From assembly GCF_900091495.1 (NCBI RefSeq), contig NZ_LT607413.1, forward strand, positions 6,959,001 through 7,023,000: DNA of 64,000 bases, written 5' to 3'. Below are positions 60,904 through 64,000 of this stretch, one piece after another. How positions within the stretch are numbered: position 1 is the stretch's first letter; each line of letters starts with the position of its first letter. The position numbers and the translations under genes were made by a program. Source of the stretch: Micromonospora echinospora (GTDB lineage Bacteria > Actinomycetota > Actinomycetes > Mycobacteriales > Micromonosporaceae). The notes below the pieces were generated by a model, which did no database searches, was not told the DNA's origin, and saw only the letters and a program-made list of their open reading frames with translations.

Positions 60904-61895
60904 GTCCTCTCGTGGCGGGGTTCGGGCAGGCGCACCGTCGGCCAGCGGTCGGCCGGCACGCCGGCCAGGTCGTCGAGGTGCGCCCGCGCGGTCAGCGGGG
61001 CCTGGTCCCCGGGCACCCGCAGGGCGTGCGCGGCGACCAGGTGGCCCCAGCGCAGGGTGGTCACCGGGTCGAGGTCACGCCGCAGCGCGGACAGGTAGCC
61101 GGCGGCGAACGCGTCGCCCGCGCCGACCGGCTCGACCACCGGGACGCGCAGCGCCGGCACGAAGCTCACCCGGCCCTCGCGGGCCAACGCGGTCGCGCCC
61201 ACCGCCCCGTCCTTGACCACCACCACGGACGGTCCGGGCAGGAGCCGGCGCACCGCCGCCGGGTCGGGGGTACGCCACAGCGTCCACGCCTCGTCCAGCC
61301 CCACGAAGACCACGTCGGCGTGGTCGGCGAGGTCCCGCAGGACCGGCGCGGCCTGTTCGACCGGCCACAGGCGGGGCCGGTAGTTGACGTCGAAGCTGAC
61401 CGTGGCACCGGGCAGCGCCCGTGCCACCAGCGCCGCCTCGACCAGCGCCCGGCAGGACGCGGAGAGCACCGGCGTGATGCCGCTGAGGTGCAGCAGCCGG
61501 GCACCGGCGACACCGGGGTGGTCGAGCAGCGTCGGATCAAGCCGGGACGCCGCCGAGCCGGCCCGGTAGTAGTGGACGCGGGTCCCGTCGGGGGTCGGGT
61601 CCTTGGCGTAGACGCCGGTCGGCGCGTCCGGGTCGACGGTGACCCCGGTGACGTCGACCCCGGCGTCGGCGACGTGCCGCAGCACCATCCGGCCGAACGG
61701 GTCGTCCCCGACCCGGCTCGCCCAGGCGACCCGGTGACCGAGCGCGGCGAGGTACATGGCGACGTTGGACTCCGCGCCGCCGACGTGCACCGCCACCCGC
61801 TCGGCCCGGTCCAGCGGGACCGGCCCGTCGGGGCTGAACACCACCATGGTCTCCCCGACGGTGACCACCTCCGGGGCCGGTGGGCCGCCGGTCAC
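60900..61895 (-). CDS. kdgK: 2-keto-3-deoxygluconate kinase (PfkB family)
   Basis: 331 residues. The ribokinase fold shows VTVGETMVVFSPDGPVPLDR, VGGAESNVAMYLAALGH near residue 40 and the catalytic PVEPVGAGDAFAAGYL near 250. KDG kinases typically have HYYRAGSAAS as here. GTG 61895 overlaps the DUF6807 stop (GTGA). The adjacent KDPG aldolase supports KDG as substrate; fructose or ribose kinases are less likely. Confidence 0.88.
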   Translation of the reverse strand: MTGGPPAPEVVTVGETMVVFSPDGPVPLDRAERVAVHVGGAESNVAMYLAALGHRVAWASRVGDDPFGRMVLRHVADAGVDVTGVTVDPDAPTGVYAKDPTPDGTRVHYYRAGSAASRLDPTLLDHPGVAGARLLHLSGITPVLSASCRALVEAALVARALPGATVSFDVNYRPRLWPVEQAAPVLRDLADHADVVFVGLDEAWTLWRTPDPAAVRRLLPGPSVVVVKDGAVGATALAREGRVSFVPALRVPVVEPVGAGDAFAAGYLSALRRDLDPVTTLRWGHLVAAHALRVPGDQAPLTARAHLDDLAGVPADRWPTVRLPEPRHERT

Positions 61896-62818
61896 GGGCG
61901 GTCCAGCCGGGCGGCCAGCGCGGTCGCGGCCTCCCGGTCGAGGTGCCCGTCGAGCACCGCGATCCGGTGCCGGCCCGACCGGGAGGCGCCGGCCGGGATC
62001 ACCCGGGGCGTGTCGAAGGCGAACGCCGCGCACACCCCCGGGTACATGCTGCTGCGGACGAACCACCGGTCGCCGTCGGCGAGACCGGCGAAGAGCAGGG
62101 TGTACGCCGCGCCCTCCGCCGTGCTGCCGGCCAGCGCGACCCAGGGCTCGGCGCTGCCGTTGACCCGTTCCTCCCCCTCGGCGAGCGCGGTGAAGACCCG
62201 GGGCGGGGTGGCGGCGACGGCCCGCCAGAAGAACCCGCCGTAGCCGGCCCCGCCGGGGCGACCGTTGGTGGCCGGGCTACCGAGGGTGACGTCAGTGTCG
62301 TCGGGAGCGGTGAGGGTGTAGTCGAGGCCCAGCACCCAGCCGTCGTCGAGGGCCCGCGCGGCGAGCCGGCGTCGCTCGGTGAGCAGGACCCCGCCGTCGC
62401 GGTCGCACCACTGCAGGCGGTGCTCCAGCCGGTCGGGGTCCCGCAGCGCCCAGTCGACGTGGCGGATCCGCCCGTGGTCCTCCCGCCAGGTGTAGCCGGT
62501 GCCCCGGACGTAGGTCCGCCCGCCCCACAGGTTGGTGCCGTTGACGTCCTGCACGGTCAGGGAGGCCCCGAGGTGCCAGACGTGGTCGGCGGGGAGCGCG
62601 TCGGTGACCGCCGTGCCGGCCAGGGTCCGCACCGGGTGCAGGTAGGGACGGGGGCCGTGGGTGGCGTCCAGGGCCGGGGCGAGGACGTACCGGGCCACCT
62701 CCCGCTCCCCCACCAGCAGGCGGGGGTCGTCCGGGTTCCCCGGGTCGACGTCCGGCCGGGTCGGCCGGCGCGGGTCGGACAGATGGTCGCCGGGCGGCGT
62801 TCTGGTCGTTCCGGTCAC
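61892..62818 (-). CDS. PmoA-like DUF6807 family protein
   Basis: 308 residues, soluble. Family features: REVARYVLAPALDATHGPRPYLHPVRTLAG, DHVWHLGASLTVQDVNGTNLWGG, and CAAFAFDTPRVIPAG near the end. The name PmoA used in databases is historical and not evidence for methane oxidation. GTG 62818 is preferred (GGGAG upstream, GTGA overlap with the DUF624 gene) over ATG 62830. Members often sit in sugar loci of actinobacteria and planctomycetes; their role is unknown. Confidence 0.8.
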   Translation of the reverse strand: MTGTTRTPPGDHLSDPRRPTRPDVDPGNPDDPRLLVGEREVARYVLAPALDATHGPRPYLHPVRTLAGTAVTDALPADHVWHLGASLTVQDVNGTNLWGGRTYVRGTGYTWREDHGRIRHVDWALRDPDRLEHRLQWCDRDGGVLLTERRRLAARALDDGWVLGLDYTLTAPDDTDVTLGSPATNGRPGGAGYGGFFWRAVAATPPRVFTALAEGEERVNGSAEPWVALAGSTAEGAAYTLLFAGLADGDRWFVRSSMYPGVCAAFAFDTPRVIPAGASRSGRHRIAVLDGHLDREAATALAARLDRP

Positions 62819-63429
62819 GGGTGCTCCCATCGGGTCGCCGGAAGACGACGGCTCACGGCGTGCAGGGCGGCCACGGCGTACCCGGCGAGGACCGGCACCG
62901 CGACCGGGTGGACCAGGACGGTGAGCAGCAGGACGATCGCCGCCACCGCCCCGGTGCCGGCCCAGAGCGCCGGCCGGTCGAGGCAGGACCGGGCGGCGGT
63001 CCGGGCCGCCGCCCGCCAGCCCCGACCGCCGGTCCGGCCGACCTCGACCACGGCCACCGCGGCGTACCCGAGGGCTGCGGCCACCACCACGGCGGTGACC
63101 AGCATCATCGGCGGGCCCCCGGGCACCGCGCCCCGGGCCAGGGCGGTGAGGTCCAGCACCACCAGCGCGGCGACGGCCAGGGCCAGCAGGGTCACCGGTA
63201 CGCCGGGCAGGAGCGCCCGGCCGTACCGGCGCAGGTTGTCGCGCGCCGACGGCCACGTTCCCGTGGTCAGCCAGTCGTGCACCGCCGCGCTGGCGCATGC
63301 GACGGCCGCCCCGGCGGTCAGCACCGGCAGCGCGGCCAGGACCAGGGCGAAGCCGAGCACCGCCAGGTCGCTGGCGTCGCGGGCGGTGTCCCGCCAGTCC
63401 CGCCGGGCGGGCGCGTCGACGCTCATCAC
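62815..63429 (-). CDS. DUF624 (YesL-like) membrane protein
   Basis: 204 residues with about five hydrophobic helices and the motif DWLTTGTWPSARDNLRRYGRALLPG typical of DUF624/YesL proteins. These proteins often accompany CUT1 sugar importers (YesL is in the rhamnogalacturonan locus of Bacillus). It begins at GTG 63429 or ATG 63426, 1-4 nt after the permease stop. Its role is unknown; an accessory to the importer is inferred. Confidence 0.82.
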   Translation of the reverse strand: MMSVDAPARRDWRDTARDASDLAVLGFALVLAALPVLTAGAAVACASAAVHDWLTTGTWPSARDNLRRYGRALLPGVPVTLLALAVAALVVLDLTALARGAVPGGPPMMLVTAVVVAAALGYAAVAVVEVGRTGGRGWRAAARTAARSCLDRPALWAGTGAVAAIVLLLTVLVHPVAVPVLAGYAVAALHAVSRRLPATRWEHP

Positions 63430-63430
63430 C

Positions 63431-64000
63431 TCACCCCTTCAAACCGCTGGTGTTGATGCCCTCGACCAGCATCCGCTGGAAGGCGACGAAGAACAGGAAC
63501 ACCGGCAGCAGGGAGAGCACCGACATGGCGAACATCGGCCCGACCGCGCTCTGGCTGGTGGAGTCGATGAACAGGGTCAGCGCCACCGGGACGGTGTAGT
63601 CCTGGAGTTCGGAGAGGAACACCAACTGCCGGAAGAAGTCGTTCCAGGTCCAGATGAACGAGAAGATCGCCGTGGTGACCAGCGCCGGTCGGCTCAGCGG
63701 CAGGATCACGTGCCGGAAGATGCCGAAGGAGCTGGCTCCGTCGATCTTGGCAGCCTCGTCCAGCTCGCGGGGGATGCCCCGCATGAACTGCACCATGAGG
63801 AATACGAAGAACGCCTCGGTGGCCAGGAACTGCGGCACCAGCAGGGGCAGGTACGGCCAGTCGCCGCCGACCATGCCCATGCTCCGGAAGAGGATGTACT
63901 GCGGCACGATCAGCACGTGACCGGGGAGCAGCAGCGTCCCGATCATCACGGCGAACCAGACGCCCCGCAGCTTGAACCGCAACCGCGCGAAGGCGTACGC
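63431..64000 (-). CDS. Carbohydrate ABC permease (MalG type, N-terminus beyond window)
   Basis: About 189 C-terminal codons are present; the reading frame is open to the window edge (AYAFARLRF). The EAA loop is RELDEAAKIDGASSFGIFRH, and it ends VEGINTSGLKG. It is the last importer gene, followed directly by DUF624. Binding protein and MalF partner are expected to the right. The cargo is inferred to be a uronate- or aldonate-containing oligosaccharide because KDG catabolism genes follow. Confidence 0.9.
   Translation of the reverse strand, partial: AYAFARLRFKLRGVWFAVMIGTLLLPGHVLIVPQYILFRSMGMVGGDWPYLPLLVPQFLATEAFFVFLMVQFMRGIPRELDEAAKIDGASSFGIFRHVILPLSRPALVTTAIFSFIWTWNDFFRQLVFLSELQDYTVPVALTLFIDSTSQSAVGPMFAMSVLSLLPVFLFFVAFQRMLVEGINTSGLKG

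Noticed and set aside
61892..62818. Methane monooxygenase subunit suggested by the PmoA family name
   Set aside because: The protein is soluble and in a sugar operon, with no membrane helices or other methane-oxidation genes present.
1..64000. tRNA or rRNA genes, phage, integrase or transposase genes
   Set aside because: I found no cloverleaf-like sequence, conserved rRNA segments or recombinase motifs on reading both strands; a dedicated scan was not possible.

Overview
The window is a GC-rich (roughly 70 percent or more) chromosomal segment of an actinobacterium, most likely Micromonospora or a close relative in the Micromonosporaceae. The evidence is the codon usage, the many GTG starts, the abundance of LacI-regulated secreted glycoside hydrolases with discoidin modules, the IdeR-type iron boxes and the terminator style. 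It reads as a saprophyte's accessory region. I see no rRNA, tRNA, CRISPR array, phage or transposase.

Layout. 1-3434: the kdp potassium-pump operon (kdpB partial, kdpA, kdpF and a 27-residue companion). 3669-7903: a methyltransferase divergent from a royal-jelly/yellow-like protein, a secreted peptidoglycan amidase, and an AI-2E-type transporter. 8111-20762: an arabinose-glycan locus with GH127 beta-L-arabinofuranosidase, a sugar ABC importer, a discoidin-like/metzincin protein, GH43, an MGH1-like hydrolase and a LacI regulator. 20875-26245: an iron-associated island with two IdeR/DtxR-type boxes, a DUF2470 protein, a second-type ribosomal S4, SurE, a PfkB kinase, a siderophore-type MFS importer and FetB. 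26328-46242: a large alpha-1,3-glucan locus with three GH87 mutanase/mycodextranase-like enzymes, a GH71-like enzyme, a GH13 alpha-glucosidase, an ABC importer and LacI. 46326-50490: an unusual nested palindrome, a YkgJ-like/pentapeptide fusion, a nucleotidyltransferase with a DUF5701 protein, and a streptogramin lyase (vgb) divergent from a TetR gene. 50492-54620: a cobalamin-riboswitch operon (binding protein, permease, ATPase, CbiX/ferredoxin fusion, small 2Fe-2S protein). 54797-55789: a TetR gene and the broken FAD monooxygenase it faces. 55840-60188: a Gfo/Idh - DUF993 - isomerase operon with a divergent LacI gene. 60295-64000: a KDG kinase / KDPG aldolase / DUF6807 / DUF624 / ABC permease operon running off the right edge.

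How the parts work together. Each sugar locus follows one plan: secreted enzymes carrying discoidin-type modules cut an insoluble glycan, an ABC importer takes up oligosaccharides, a cytoplasmic glycosidase finishes them, and a LacI repressor senses the product. The 8-20 kb locus looks aimed at arabinofuranose-decorated plant glycans or glycoproteins. The 26-46 kb locus looks aimed at fungal-wall or bacterial alpha-1,3-glucan. The right-hand clusters look like oxidised-sugar or uronate catabolism through 2-keto-3-deoxygluconate.

The most notable points are the alpha-1,3-glucan locus with three GH87 paralogues of differing architecture, the iron-box-controlled ribosomal protein S4, the shared adhesive module across three secreted proteins of the arabinose locus, and a vgb gene with all recalled catalytic residues and a dyad operator. 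Function calls are from sequence reading and family recall only. No database search was run.
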